Positions 50,416-63,277 of a DNA stretch of 64,000 nucleotides are shown here, piece by piece. Positions within the stretch are counted from its first letter, which is position 1. Each line of letters starts with the position of its first letter. The notes under the pieces are model-generated. The model saw only the letters and a program-made list of their open reading frames with translations. It made no database searches and had not been told where the DNA came from. The translations under genes were made by a program, and so were the position numbers. The stretch lies in NCBI GenBank assembly GCA_004380135.1, contig QXCR01000004.1, positions 62,001 to 126,000 on the forward strand, written 5' to 3'. The DNA is from Stemphylium vesicarium (taxonomy: Eukaryota > Ascomycota > Dothideomycetes > Pleosporales > Pleosporaceae).

Positions 50416-53400
50416 TCAATGGTGTTGTGGGGCAGTTGGCGTGAGGGGGGAGGTAGAGTGCATGGCCTTTGAGTCTTGAGTAGCCGTGGGGCTATGAGCA
50501 TCATCATCCATGTCCACGTTGTTCCTCCACTGCGAGAGCGTTTCATTCAAATCGGTCTTATCGTTGGTAGGGGTGCGTTCAAAGTCGAAGCGGTCGCTCA
50601 ATCGGTAAGCTTTGTTGGTAGTCTCCCAGTGGCTCCTGAGGGCGTCTAGTTCAGACGCGAGGTTGTCGAGAGCCATTGAGTTGCGGGTGGCTGAAGATCC
50701 TGGGCGATTTAGGGCTTCTGGAGTGCTAGAGCCATCGTTGTGACTGTACAGAGACTCGGCGGATGCGACACTATCGTGTCCACGGTGGCGTGCGTGTTCA
50801 GGATGCGCCATCTCGCCTGGGACCTGCGATTGACGGCGGTAATTGTCGACCGATGATTCGAACTGATCCAAGAACATCTGTACGCGGGCCTCGGCCTCCT
50901 TTGCACGCACTTCCATCTGCGAATGCTGGCGGCGGAGCGCCTCAAGATCTGCTTGAAATTGTGATGCCTGACCCTCTGCTTGCTTTGTGGCATTTGCCGC
51001 CGTTTCAGCATCAGCGCGCGCGGAAGCCAAGTCGGACTGCAGTTGAGAAAGCTGGGTCTCGAAGCGAGCGACAGTGGCGTCCATGCTTTCCTTTGTCTTT
51101 GATAGCTCCGAGCGAAGTGCAGTACGCTCGGCATCCCATCCCGCGGTGTCTGCCTGGGGAGTGAGACTGCGTGCGTCTTGCTTCCTTTGTGCCAGCTCTT
51201 CCTCAAGCTTGAGATTCGCGCTCTTGTAGCGGTCAAGCTCTTGCTTCATCTTCGTAAGCATCTTCTCCGTGCCACGGAGATATTTGACAGCAGCCTGATG
51301 GTCGTTGTGCAGCGCCTGCAGCTTTTCCTCCCATTCCTTGCTGACCTCGTGCTCACGCTCTTCGAACATGCTACGAAGCTCCTCGTGTGCTTTGTTCATG
51401 GAGTCGACCTGCTGCTCTAGCTCCCGAACGCGGTTGAATTCTGGTGTGCCAAACCTGGAGTTCGGGCTGTCCAAGACCCTCGAGCGGCGGGCGTCCACAG
51501 GATTCACACCCCTCTCATCAAGGAGATTGCGAAGTGTCTTGAGCTGAACTTCAAATGCATTGCTCTCGAGCCGCAGGCGCTCGTGCTGCTGATGGAGTTC
51601 GCTCTTTTCGGCCTCATAGAGTTGCGCATCTCGCATGGCCTGCTGCAACTGTTTGCGGATAGTAAGTCCCTCGCGACTGGATTGTTCTTGATAAGCTTCC
51701 AGACCAGCAATGCGTTCTTCTGCACGACGGAGCTTTTCGGAAGCTTGATCGGCCGCCACCTGGTTTTTGCGGGCCATAGCAGTGGCCGATTCAAGTTGCT
51801 GTTGTAGTACGGTTACGCGCTCATCAACATTCGCACCATCGTGTTCAGCTCGATCGGTCATGCTCTGCAGACCCGAGAAAACAGCAGCGCGATGAACGCG
51901 CGCTTCCTCTGCGTGACTCTCTGCCAGCTCTTCTGCGTCGCGAAGCTTTTGTGAAGTGGATTCCAGCTCAATTACGCGCGCTTCGTGTTCACTGCGCAAT
52001 TGGCTAAGTTTGTGGCGCAGGGTGTCGCTTTGCTCTCGTTCTTCATTGAGTTTCTTTTCCAGCAATGTCGTCTTCTCTGAAGAAGCTTGAACAGCATCAC
52101 GCAAGGATTGTATGATGGCAGTCTGAGCCTTCGACTCCTCAGACGCTTTGGCAAACTTGGCGCTCAGTTCTTGTTTATCAATAGCCAGAAGCTTTGATGA
52201 CGACTCCGCCTCTGCAGCGCTTGTAGAGACTTCCCTTGCGATTCTCTCAGCCTCGTGAAGCTCAGCGCGCAGGCTCTCGGATTCAGCGGTAGCCTTCTGT
52301 CGAGTCGAATCCAGTTCGTTCACGCGTTTCTGCGCCGCTTCCGCCGTCTCCTCTGCCAATTGCTTTGCTTTCCTCTCGGCCTCAATTTGGCGTGTCAGTT
52401 GTTCAGTCTTGGTAGCGAGTTCAGCTTGAGCAGCTATGGAGACAGCTAATCGGCGGTTGACGTCTTGAAGGCGATCGGCATCGGGCGTATCCACATTTCG
52501 GTTTCCGTCAGGCTGTGGCGTCCCGTTGTGGCTACCCCCTCCATGAGCAGCCAGCTTTGTCTTGGCGTATATTGCTTCACTGACAGCTGCATCTCGCTGT
52601 CTTTCCACTTCAGCAATCCTCTTAGCTGCGTCATCGCCTTGGGACTTGATGGAAGTTTGGACCCGCTCAAGTTCCGTCTTCATTTTTAAAAGCGCCTCGA
52701 GAAGTGGCTTATCCTCGTCACGGAATGAGTCTGTTGAGCGTTCGTCGAAAACCGGGCTTGTCGAAGCGCCAGCGTTGTAACCTGCCCTACGAGCTAGGGC
52801 GAGCTCTGAGGCGTACCATGCATTGCGACTCTTGACATGCTCAAGCTCCCGAATAATCTCGCTATTTCGCTGATCAGTCACAGGCGATGCGTTCTTTGCA
52901 CTGTCGATGCGCATGTGTTCGACCTCTCGGCCTGGACCACGATGTTGCTGGCTTTCCAGCGATGGCCTTATCGACTGGTCTATGCTCTCTTGAGAAGGTT
53001 GCTGGTGATGAGATCTTGAGGTGTTTCGTGAAAGAGTGCTGCCCGACCGCGTGGTGTCCATTGACTCTTTCGGAGTCCGTTGGCCGACGGCATCGGACAT
53101 CTTCCGTTGCATATCGTTTGCGAGGGGGCTCTCTCGCGTCACGGGGGACATGTTTTCTCTGTTCAGACCAGATACAGCGCCGGTATCGAGAGGCGGACCG
53201 TAGACACGATCGTTCTTAGTAGGAGTCCTACTCCTGGACTTGGGACCTCCTTGCATGTTTGCCCCGTTCTCTCGTGGTTGTGGCGGTTGCTGAAGCGGTG
53301 GAGGGCCTTGGGGCGGGGGACCAGCGGCACGAGGGAGTCTTGATCCTACTGGCATAACCCCATTGACCATGTTGTCTGGGGTTCGAGTGGGTTGAGGAGA

Positions 53401-55035
53401 AGTCATCATGTTCTCACGCACAGGGGGCGATCCGACTTTAAGGGGCGGATTGCTTTTTTCACCCCCACTCATCTTCCGTTGAGTAGTCGGTGGCTGCTGC
53501 GGAGGGGCACTCTCATTGGGTGGATACCTGATCTTCGATGTGTCTAGGATGTAGCTGAGACTGAGCTCGTTCCTGTCGCTGACAGAAGAACTAGGTTCGC
53601 CAGCCAAGACGACGATGTGCTTCCCAAAGGCAGTCATGCTATGTCCAGATCTGGCTGACGGTGAATGACCCATGTTTTGGAACATGTACCAACGGCGAGA
53701 AGAGATGCGGAACGCGGCAAGGTCGCCCAGGTCGACTCCTTCCTGAGTGCGGCCACCAAAGATGTACATTGTGTCGTTCACAAGGGCGGCCGAATGTCCT
53801 TCGCGAGCCACAGGAATGTAGCCTATACAGTCGAGCTCGGTCCAGGCGTTGGAGCGCGGGTCGTATGTCCAGACATCGTTGAACCAGGTCATGCCATCCG
53901 TACCACCGAACCTAGAATTGATTAGCAATCGGAGGAGTCGACGGAGCGAAGTACGTACAGGTAAAGCTTGTCATTCCAGGTAACCACTGAGTGGTTGGTG
54001 CGAGCTGGTGGTGATCTGCCTTGCGGAGACGCTTGTTCTTTGGTGTTAGGAAGCAGGACTTCCCAACGGCTTGCAGAAGATTGCAATGAGTTCAGGTCAA
54101 ACGCCACGAGATCGTTGAAGAAGAAGCCCTCGACCTGCCCACCAAATATGTATATCTTGGAGCCGAGGATGTTCAAAGTGTGTCCATAGCGGCCAGTGGG
54201 GCGGGGGCCTTGAGGGAGTGCGCGCGACCAATGTTTCGTTGCTGAAGCATGTCAGTTGGGTCCAAGAGTATTGCAGGATGCACAAACAAGTATTGAGGAG
54301 ATACAGGGTATCATCCAGGTCGTCGTTGTCAGCCAACTTTGTGTCTCCTCCGAATACGATAAAAGCATTGCCAACCAGCAAGCTCGCATGTCCTACACGC
54401 GGTCCAGGGCCATCTCCAGTAGTAGAAATGGGATAGCACGCCATACTGCCATTGCCCATCTCAGTCAGCCACAGGTCGCCTTTGACTGTCGCACCGCCTA
54501 CAAGTCCTCCCATGAGGTAAATGGTGCCATCTTTCGAGGCTGTGGCGTTGATGGCGGCGCCGTATCGGGGAAAGGGATTACCGGTTGTGAAATTCAGCCG
54601 CCGGGAGGACCAAGGGTAGGGGGATTCAGGTGAGTTGCCGGCAAGTCTAGCATTTGGATTCTGCAGCAGTTAGCACGCGCACCATGCGAATGAGATGGTA
54701 CTGGGTCGCACCTGCGTGTTCAGATCCGTCTTCTCACGCAGAGCCTTGGGCTCAGGAGCAGGAGCGGGAGCAGGAGCACTGCCTACTTCTCGGAGGGAGC
54801 TCAAGGAATTGTTCACGCTGCCTCCAGGGGTCGACGTCTGCGTCGGGGGGCCTTCGCGAGGCTTCTCGACCTGGCGAATGTTGGCTCCATTGGAAGCAGG
54901 CGGTGGCTGTCCCGGGCCATGCGACGAAGTGATTTCCCGTGTGGCTGGTGGGAGTTGGTTGGGGGGTTGTTGTAGTTGTTGTTGTTGTTGCTGCTGCTGT
55001 TGCTGCTTGCTCTTCTTGCCGAAGAGAAAGGACAT
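50416..55035 (-). CDS. Kelch-repeat cell-end marker, Tea1/KelA-like
   Basis: Exons 55035-54712, 54660-54288, 54241-53959 and 53911-50416 encode 1491 residues. Residues 11-20 are ten glutamines. A six-bladed kelch propeller covers about 120-440, with repeats such as FPRYGAAIN...IYLMGGLVGG, PTGRYGHTLNILGSKIYIFGG, NHSVVTWNDKLYLFGG and VAREGHSAALVNDTMYIFGG. A disordered Ser/Pro-rich stretch follows. A long coiled coil runs from roughly 560 to 1360. In fission yeast Tea1 and Aspergillus KelA, such proteins ride microtubule ends to mark growth sites and recruit formin partners, so a role in hyphal polarity is expected. Intron positions fall between propeller strands, and all joins keep frame. Confidence is high for the family. 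Confidence 0.9.
54967..55005 (-). repeat. CAA/CAG microsatellite encoding poly-Gln
   Basis: Encodes ten Gln, a Leu and two Gln near the N-terminus of the kelch protein. Mixed CAA and CAG codons suggest moderate stability. Confidence 0.85.
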
Positions 55036-56102
55036 GGCGGCAGAAGTGCTGCGAGTGCGTTATTGCAGGAGCAGCCGAGGCCTATCGCGCACGCATTCGG
55101 AATGCGATGTCGGTGAATGTGGAGGCAGAGGCAAAAGAGGTGCAGGGCCAGCTGTTGATAGTGAAGTATTTAGGCGGAATCACAGACGGGGGCGCGCGCG
55201 CATGTCGTACGGTTCGGGGATGCAGGGAAACAGAAGACGTGGTCGAGCACAGCAGGACGCAGAAGCGTGGGATGGATGGAGGAATGGATTAATGGCAATA
55301 ACTTTTGGCGATATGGATGGGAGGGCGGCGAGGAGAGCAACGAGATGCCTGCGCGACGACAGCGGAACAGTCGGTGCGGACGGCGCAGCAAGTCCAAGGG
55401 CTGACTTTTGATTTGAACAAGCAAACGTACAAGGGAAAGGCGACAGACAACGGTCGGGTCTTCCCAAGCCCTGTTCACACTGCGCGCCGCCCCTGAGAAG
55501 TGTCCGGGAAGATCAGCGGACGCCGACGAGCCTAGGGGGCGCTGCCGGTCACCATTGGCTGCCGCCGTCGGAGCATGCAGACGGGCCTGGCAGCAAAAGG
55601 TCCCAGTATCGCAGTCGGGTACCAAGACGTGAAGAGTGCGCAATAGCTAGCGTTCCAGCCGACGAGTTCTGGTCTACCGTTGTCCCGCCAGCAATGCCGG
55701 ACACGAAGGGCCGGGGAATGGGAAGAAGAAGATCGGGCTCATTAGGTAGCCCGGCTCTGCGCATGTGTGTACGTACACTACTGTCGTATGTGGTCGCGCC
55801 GTCACTTCGCGTGCATCCCGTCACGCCTCTCACACCGCGGTCCCCCTTTGGGCCTAGCGCCATCGCAGCCTCGAGCTTGCCAGGTGCTTGCATGCATGCA
55901 TGCCTAGGGTACGAGCCAACGTCGACGTGCAATTATCGTGAATTGCCCTCACCGTTCCCAAACCGTCACCGGCAGAGCGACCCAAATCTAGGGCCTGTCA
56001 CTTGGTAATTCATACATCACTCGCCCCGTCGCACCTCCTCCGCGCGCTTAAGAAGCCTCCCGCTATGGGCTCCCCCATCACCGTCACTGCTCGCCGAAGC
56101 TC
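55036..56102. other. Divergent promoter of the Tea1-like and KOG1 genes, 1.07 kb
   Basis: Between two genes transcribed away from each other. Contains only short chance frames and GC-rich leader sequence. Confidence 0.6.
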
Positions 56103-59100
56103 ATGATGAGAACCGCCAACCAACTTCCTCTCGTCAGCGGCCACACGCACCCCAACCCGCTTGCCTCGCACGCCCCCGCGACCGCGACTGCGACTACGAC
56201 TGCGACCGCCGACATGAATGGCACTGCCCAACCCTCGCAGCTGCCGCACTCGGGACCCGCGGCCGTCTCATCGCGTCCCAACACCGCCATAGCAGCCAAT
56301 GCATCGCCAACCTCTGAAATGGACGACCCCATGCCCCCCGCCCGTCCTGCCTCGAGTGGCCCGCAATCTGCCCGGCCCGGATTCGCACGTGCAAAGAGCG
56401 ACTTTGGGCCTCGCCATCCCATCCTGCCGTCAGAAGCCGCCGAGGAAGGAAGCGTAGACGGCCACTTCAAGATCCGCCATGGCTGGGACGACCAACTGAA
56501 TTCGGAAGAGTACAGCAACCTGCTTACCTCCAACTTCTTCATGTACTACACCGACAAGAAACACGAGACCGGTGGACACCCCAAGCACGAAGACAGCGCC
56601 TTCCCTGTCCAAGAATGGCGGATGCGAGACCGCTTGAAGACCGTCTCCGCCGTCCTCGCCCTCTGCCTCAACATCGGCGTAGACCCACCCGACGTAATTA
56701 AAACGAATCCATGTGCAAAAGAAGAGTGCTGGATTGACCCCACCGTAACTTCCCAGACGCCAGGACACACTCCCATGAATCAGATTGGCAAAGCTCTCCA
56801 AACCCAATATGAGCAATTGAGCATGCGCACGCGCTACAAACTACTGCTCGATCCTACAACAGAAGAGACCAGGAAATATGCCTCGACACTGAGGCGCAAT
56901 GCCCGCAACGAGCGCGTCTTGTTCCACTACAACGGGCACGGCGTCCCCAAACCCACATCTTCTGGGGAGATCTGGGTGTTCAACAGAAACTACACGCAGT
57001 ACATTCCCCTATCACTCTACGATTTGCAGTCCTGGATCGGCGCCCCCAGTCTCTTTGTCTACGACTGCTCTGACGCCGGTCTCATCATTAGCAACTTCAA
57101 TCGCTTCGCTGAAAAGCACCAGGCGGAATTCGAGGAGGCGCGCCGAAGGGATCCCAGTGTCGAGCACGTCGACTTTAGTGATTGCATTCATCTGGCAGCA
57201 TGCAGGGAAAAGGAGTCCCTTCCTACAAACCCCGAACTGCCTGCCGACATCTTTACCTCTTGCCTGACTGACCCCATCACCATGGCAGTGCGCTTCTTCA
57301 TCTTGCAAAATCCTCTCCCTACCAAAGTCAGCCTCAAAGATGCTCACAACATCCCAGGCAAGGTCTCCGAGCGTAGAACGCCCATCGGTGAATTGAACTG
57401 GATCTTCACTGCCATTACTGACACCATTGCCTGGAACTCCCTATCCAAACCACTGTTTAAGAAACTGTTCCGTCAGGATTTGATGGTCGCTGCCCTCTTC
57501 CGCAACTATCTTCTCGCACAACGCATCATGCGTGCCTACCACTGCAATCCCGTTTCCCACCCTGAGATTCCCCAAACACATGACCATCCTCTCTGGCGCA
57601 GTTGGGATCTTGCTGTCGAGCTGATCTTGGCCCAGCTACCTGCTCTCCAAGCCGAAGCTCGTGGCGAAAGGGAATACCACTACAAGCATTCTGATTTCTT
57701 CTCAGAGCAGCTGACCGCGTTCGAGGTATACCTAACCCAGGGCGCAGTGGAACAGAAAGTACCAGAACAGCTTCCCATAGTGCTACAAGTGCTACTAAGT
57801 CAAGTCCACCGACTACGTGCGCTTATTCTGCTTTCGAGTTTCTTGGATCATGGACCTTGGGCTGTAAATCTTGCGTTGAGCATCGGAATCTTTCCGTATG
57901 TGCTTAAACTTCTTCAATCTCAGGCAAACGAGCTCAAGCCAGTCATGGTCTTCATCTGGGCTCGAATCCTCGCTGTTGATCAATCCTGCCAGGCCGATCT
58001 TCTCAAAGACAATGGCTATCAGTACTTTATCAACATATTCAACCCCAACTCTGGTACTTCACCACGCCTTTCTAATTCTGTCCATAAGCTAAATGTGAGC
58101 AGGTATCCCAATTCAGAACGCTAGCGAACACCGCGCCATGTGCGCTTTCATTGTCTCCATGTTCTGCAAAGACTACAACCAAGGACAGCGCGCCTCGCTG
58201 AGCACCGAGCTGGTGGAGAGCTGCCTAGATCATCTCAAAGACATGCAGAATCCGCTGCTGAGACAATGGTCGTGTCTTTGTCTGAGTAAGCTCTGGGTCA
58301 ACTACGAAGAAGCCAAGTGGGTTGGCATACGATGCATGGCGCATGAGCGGTTATGCGAGCTCGTCGTGGACCCCGTCGCCGAAGTAAGAGCTGCAATGCT
58401 ACATGCGCTAGCGTCGTTCCTTGGCATTCGCGACGTTACTCCCCAGGTGGCCAACATTGAGGAGTCCATCGCCTCCATGATTCTCGTTATGACCATGGAC
58501 GGTAACAGCATGGTGCGGAAGGAATTGCTCATCTTCTTCTCGACATTTGTTGCCCGCTACAAGAGCCGCTTCGTCGTCGCCGCGTTCGAGCAATTCTCTG
58601 AAGAGAGCGCCGACTCGAGTGCAAAGCCACTGGATGAGAAGAGCGGCGACGCCTACATGAAGAATCGGACCGGTACAACGGGTAGTATCTCTGAATCGGC
58701 GTCGTGTTCTGCGAACACGATCTACTCTGCGATATGGAAGGAGCTGCTGGTCATGTCAGTTGACCCGCATCCCGAAATCGCAAAAGATGCTGGTATTGTC
58801 GTGGATTACATCCTGATGGCATTGATCGAATCATCTTTGGCAAGGTTTGTGCAACCACAGTTGGACGAAACTCTCCAGCACGTACCAGCACCTCGCCCCA
58901 TGCGTCGCGCAGTAGAGGAAAGCTCAGTCCCTCAGAAAGCGTCGAACCCTCCCACACCAACCAAGGACTCTACGTACTTGTCTCTCTTTGGTGGTATCAG
59001 AAAATCTACGAGTGTTGGTGCTTCGCTCAAGAGTCTCTGGACTGGTCAAGATGCAGCAGGCCCCAGGCAGGGTTCGTCGGGGAGGAGTGGTGCCGAGGGT

Positions 59101-60545
59101 GCCCAGGTCCCTGCTATATCCCGCCCTCAGACACCAGAAAGATACCATGCTGAGGAGCAACCGACATCTCGGGGATTCAGAAACCGGAACTTGACTGAGA
59201 AGCCAGAAATTCCCCTGAAGAGTGTGTTCTTCGAATGGTCAGTTGAATACTTCCGGGAGCCTCAAATGAAGCCGACAGAGGCCGATGAGCCAGGAAGTAC
59301 AGATTACAACGGTAGACTGTGGCGCAGAAACCGTAATGACAAGATCATTGCCGAGACACAGCCGCTAAAGGACATCGCTGTCTCTAACCGCTGGGATGTA
59401 CCTCGAGGCTACTTCGACAACCTGAGTCAGCCTGCAAAGATGTGCTTTCACCAATTCGAGGATCATCTGATCGTGACTGATACGCGCGATACTGTCAACA
59501 TCTTCGATTACTCCAAATCCGTCAATCGTATCAATAGCTTCTCCAACGGAAACCCGCCCGAATCAAGAATAACAGATGTGCGGTTCATCAACGAAGACGA
59601 CCAAGCACTGCTGATGACCGGGTCCTCTGACGGTGTCATCAAGATCTTCCGCAATTACGATCGCAAGGGAGAGACAGAACTGGTCACCGGATTCCGAGCC
59701 CTGACAGATCTTGTTTCAAGCAATAAGAATGCCGGGCTCGTCTTTGATTGGCAGCAAGGCAGGGGCTTGATCCTTGTTGCTGGCGATGTCAAGGTCATTC
59801 GCGTATGGAATGCCGGGACTGAGGTGTGCACAAATGTAAGTTGTATCTGGACTAATGAAGCTTCACCATGACTGACTTAAGTAGGACCTTCCCGCACGAT
59901 CCGGTTCTTGCATCACATCATTAACGTCAGATCAAGTTGAAGGAGATGTGTTCGTCGCTGGGTTCGGTGATGGTGCTATCCGCGTGTACGATCAACGCCA
60001 GAAGCCTGCTACGGCTATGGTCAAGGTCTGGAAAGAACACAAGCAGTGGATCACCAACGTACACCTACAGCGTGGAGGGCAGCGCGAGCTTGTTAGCGGT
60101 TGCCGCGGAGGTGAAGTCAAACTATGGGACATCCGCTGGGATCGAAGCGTGAAGACAATTCAGGCAACTTCCGACACTCTGAGAACACTCAGCGTTCATG
60201 AGCACGCCCCAGTATTCGCTACGTAAGTCTCTCCAGCTCTCTAGCTCAACTCAACATGCTAACCTTCTCAGTGGTACGCAGCGACACCGGGTAAAGATCT
60301 TCAACATCAACAACGGCCAGCCTGTGTCTCACCTCGAGCCCTACTCCGGATTTCTCCGCGACCGATCTTCTCCCATTTCTGTGACGGCTTTCCATCCCCA
60401 TCGCCTGATGATCGCCGCGGCAGCAGCGCACGACACCCATGTCAACATCTTCTCGTGCCACGAGCCCAAGAACTCGGCTGTCAAGACGGTGAAACTTTGG
60501 GACGGAAATGCCACGGCATCGAGTCGATCGTCTATTCACGGTTGA
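56103..60545 (+). CDS. KOG1: KOG1/Raptor, TORC1 scaffold subunit
   Basis: Exons 56103-58053, 58103-59835, 59885-60222 and 60272-60545 encode 1431 residues. After a disordered Thr/Ala-rich start, the Raptor N-terminal caspase-like domain appears: LFHYNGHGVPKPTSSGEIWVFNRNYTQYIPLS and SLFVYDCSDAGLI, with the GHG and DCS marks of the inactive caspase fold. Helical repeats follow (LRQWSCLCLSKLW, EVRAAMLHALASFLG). The C-terminal half is a WD40 propeller (LLMTGSSDGVIKIFRNYD, FVAGFGDGAIRVYDQR, VSGCRGGEVKLWDIRWD). Raptor recruits substrates to TOR kinase for nutrient-controlled growth. The first intron joins NPNSG to IPIQNASEHRAMCAF. Two adjacent ATGs open the frame. Confidence 0.95.
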
Positions 60546-60878
60546 TTGGGTTTGCATTGATTTCCAGGATGAAGCATGGGACGGTGTCACTTCACGGCGT
60601 GCAGCGGGGCTCAGAAAAGGCCCATATTCTACATTATACCCAGCCACAGTAATTAGTAATTCAGCACGAATTGAAACATGCACCTTGTAAGCTTTTCCAA
60701 ACATGTCATGGTCGATATGGCTAGTTCGTGTGCATGAGCCACAAGTGATGGCTTGGGTATGACGCCGCGGGGATGGCGGGGCTGTGATTCATCCACGCGT
60801 GCCCCACTATCGAAATCCGACTCACACCACACAAGTTTGGAACGCGAAGCACAGCCCAGAGCATCCACCACAAGCACA
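60546..60878. other. Intergenic, 333 bp
   Basis: 3' flank of KOG1 and promoter of the Asp-tRNA synthetase gene; nothing else seen. Confidence 0.6.
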
Positions 60879-62668
60879 ATGAGTGACGCAGCACCAGCCG
60901 GCGGTGAGCCGCCCTCCAAGAACGCGTTGAAGAAGTTGCAGAAGGAGAAGGAGAAGGTCAGTGTTGTGTCTCTTGGTCCAGACTTGGCCTACTAACGTTT
61001 GTGCACAGGCGGAGAAGAAGGCCGCTGCCCAAGCCCGCGAACTTGCTGAGCGCACCAAGAAAGCAGCCGATGACGCTGCCGACGTATCGGCTGACTCCTA
61101 TGGCGAACTCCCCCTCATCGGATCCAAGGACTACAAGCCTACTGGAACCCCACGCACCGAGCTCACCGAGATTGCCAGCAATGAGGACAAGGAGATCACA
61201 TTCAGATGCTGGGTCGAGAACGCCAGAGTCCAATCTGCGAAGCTCGCTTTCCTGAACCTGCGCCAGAACCTCAGCACCGTGCAGGCTGTTGTTGCCGCCA
61301 GCGACAAGCTGAGCAAGCAGATGGTCAAGTTCTGCGGCAATGTCAGTACCGAGAGCACACTTGTCGTCACCGGTCTGGTCAAGCGCGTAAAGGAGCCCAT
61401 CAAGAGCGCAACCATCACCGATTTTGAGATCCACATTCAGAAGCTGTTCGTCGAGGCTAGCGCCGAGATTCCGCTACCACTCCAAGTTTCCGATGCCGAA
61501 CGACCCATGCCAATTGAGACAGCAGTAGAGGAGGGCGAGAAAGAGGGCGAGGGTGACGAGCGCCCGCTTGTCAGTCTGAACACAAGACTGAATAACAGGA
61601 CACTCGACCTTAGAGCCAAGATCAACCAGTCCATCTTCGTCATCAAGAGCGGCGTGTGCGCGTTGTTCCAGGAGTTCCTTTCCAAGAAGGGCTTCGTCTT
61701 GGTCCATACCCCAAAGATTCTGTACGTATTCAACATCATCTCTCGCTACATGCGCTGACATTCTTTCAGGGGAGCCGCGTCTGAAGGTGGAGCTAACGTC
61801 TTTGAACTTAAATACTTCGGTCGTCCCGCCTACCTTGCTCAGTCACCACAATTCTACAAGCAGATGTTGATCGCGTCCCGCTTCCAGAAGGTCATGGAGA
61901 TTGGCCCTGTTTTCCGTGCCGAGAACTCCAACACAGCCCGTCATCTTACCGAGTTCACCGGTCTGGATTTGGAGATGGAGTTCCAAGAGAACTACCATGA
62001 AGTCATGGGCGTTCTGGAGGACCTCATGCTCTTCATCTTCAACGAGCTCAACGCTCGCTACAGTAAGGAGACGGAGCTTGTGAGAGGAGTCTACCACGTT
62101 GAGCCGTTCAAGCTGCCCGAGTCTGGCAAGGTACCCAGAATCCCATTCCAAGAGGGTATCAAGATGCTCCGTGAAGCTGGCGAGGAGCTTGGCGACTACG
62201 ATGACCTGACGTAAGTGCGACCTGCATCGACTTCAACAACCATCTAACATGCACAGCACCCCACAAGAAAAGAAGCTTGGCCGTCTCGTCCTCGAGAAGT
62301 ACAACACCGATTTCTACACGCTGGACCAGTTCCCTCTTGCTATCCGCCCCGCCTACACCATGCCATCACCTGCCGACCCCGCTCTCTCTAACTCTTACGA
62401 CATGTTCATGCGAGGCCAGGAGATCTGCTCGGGTGCGCAACGTATTCACTCTTCCGCCCTCCTGGCGGATCAAATGCGCAAGCACGACCCTCCGATTGAC
62501 CCCGCCGGTGCGGGAACCAAGGACTACGTCGACTGCTTCAAGTATGGATGCCCGCCACACGCCGGAGGAGGCTTCGGTCTGGAGCGTATCGTACAGTTCT
62601 GGCTGGGACTGCCCAACATCCGCATGTGCAGTCTGTTCCCGCGAGACCCCCAGAGGGTTGTTCCCTAA
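60879..62668 (+). CDS. DPS1: Aspartyl-tRNA synthetase, cytosolic
   Basis: Exons 60879-60956, 61009-61721, 61770-62210 and 62257-62668 encode 547 residues. A Lys/Ala-rich N-terminal helix (PSKNALKKLQKEKEKAEKKAAAQ) is typical of fungal cytosolic AspRS and aids tRNA binding. An OB-fold anticodon-binding domain follows (RCWVENARVQSAKLAFLNLRQ). The class II catalytic core has LDLRAKINQSIF, motif 2 (VFRAENSNTARHLTEFTGLDLEME) and motif 3 (GFGLERIVQFWLGLPNIRMCSLFPRDPQR). It charges tRNA-Asp with aspartate in the cytoplasm. Length and intron joins agree with the family. The small first exon ends in the Lys-rich helix. Confidence 0.97.
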
Positions 62669-63277
62669 GCGCAGTACTATTGGGCTGGTGAAGACTAGCT
62701 GCGGATGATAGTCATATGAACAAGATCTGGGCAAGGACATGCATGTCATCTCACGGAGCGGGCAAGTTTGGAGGAAGAAGCAGACATTGAGGTTCAAGAT
62801 TCGGGCACATGAAGACATTGGAAAATAAGATACTGGCAATATCAGGATGCCAACCTCTGTTTACTTCATTCAGGGCATCAGCAGCCTCGTGTGCCAGCTA
62901 GAAAAAAAAATACCAGATGATATCCACCAATTCGCAGCTTCCAAATCCTGACTATCACGGCCATATCACCTTTCTCTCTAACGTCTGAATGCGCACAGAA
63001 CATCTCAGTCGCCTAATGTGTTTTTGGCGAGTTTTGATGTGTGATCCAGATTCACTGGTCGAAGCCTGATGCTGTAGGGCTTGATCAGCCAGAAAAGAGG
63101 TATTCCAAACTCTCCCATACATGCACTCGGCCAGGCTCGTGTTCGTGTCTTGGCGTGAGTACACTGTAGGCTTTGTGTAGTGATGATTCTCTTCACTGGC
63201 TTGGATTGCCAGAGCTGCAAAGATGCCGTTGTAAGCGCCTTTTCCCCGGAAGTTAATATCGTATGTCAATCGTTGGC
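62669..63277. other. Convergent 3' region, 609 bp
   Basis: Between the stop codons of the AspRS and RRP40 genes. No gene recognised. Confidence 0.6.
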
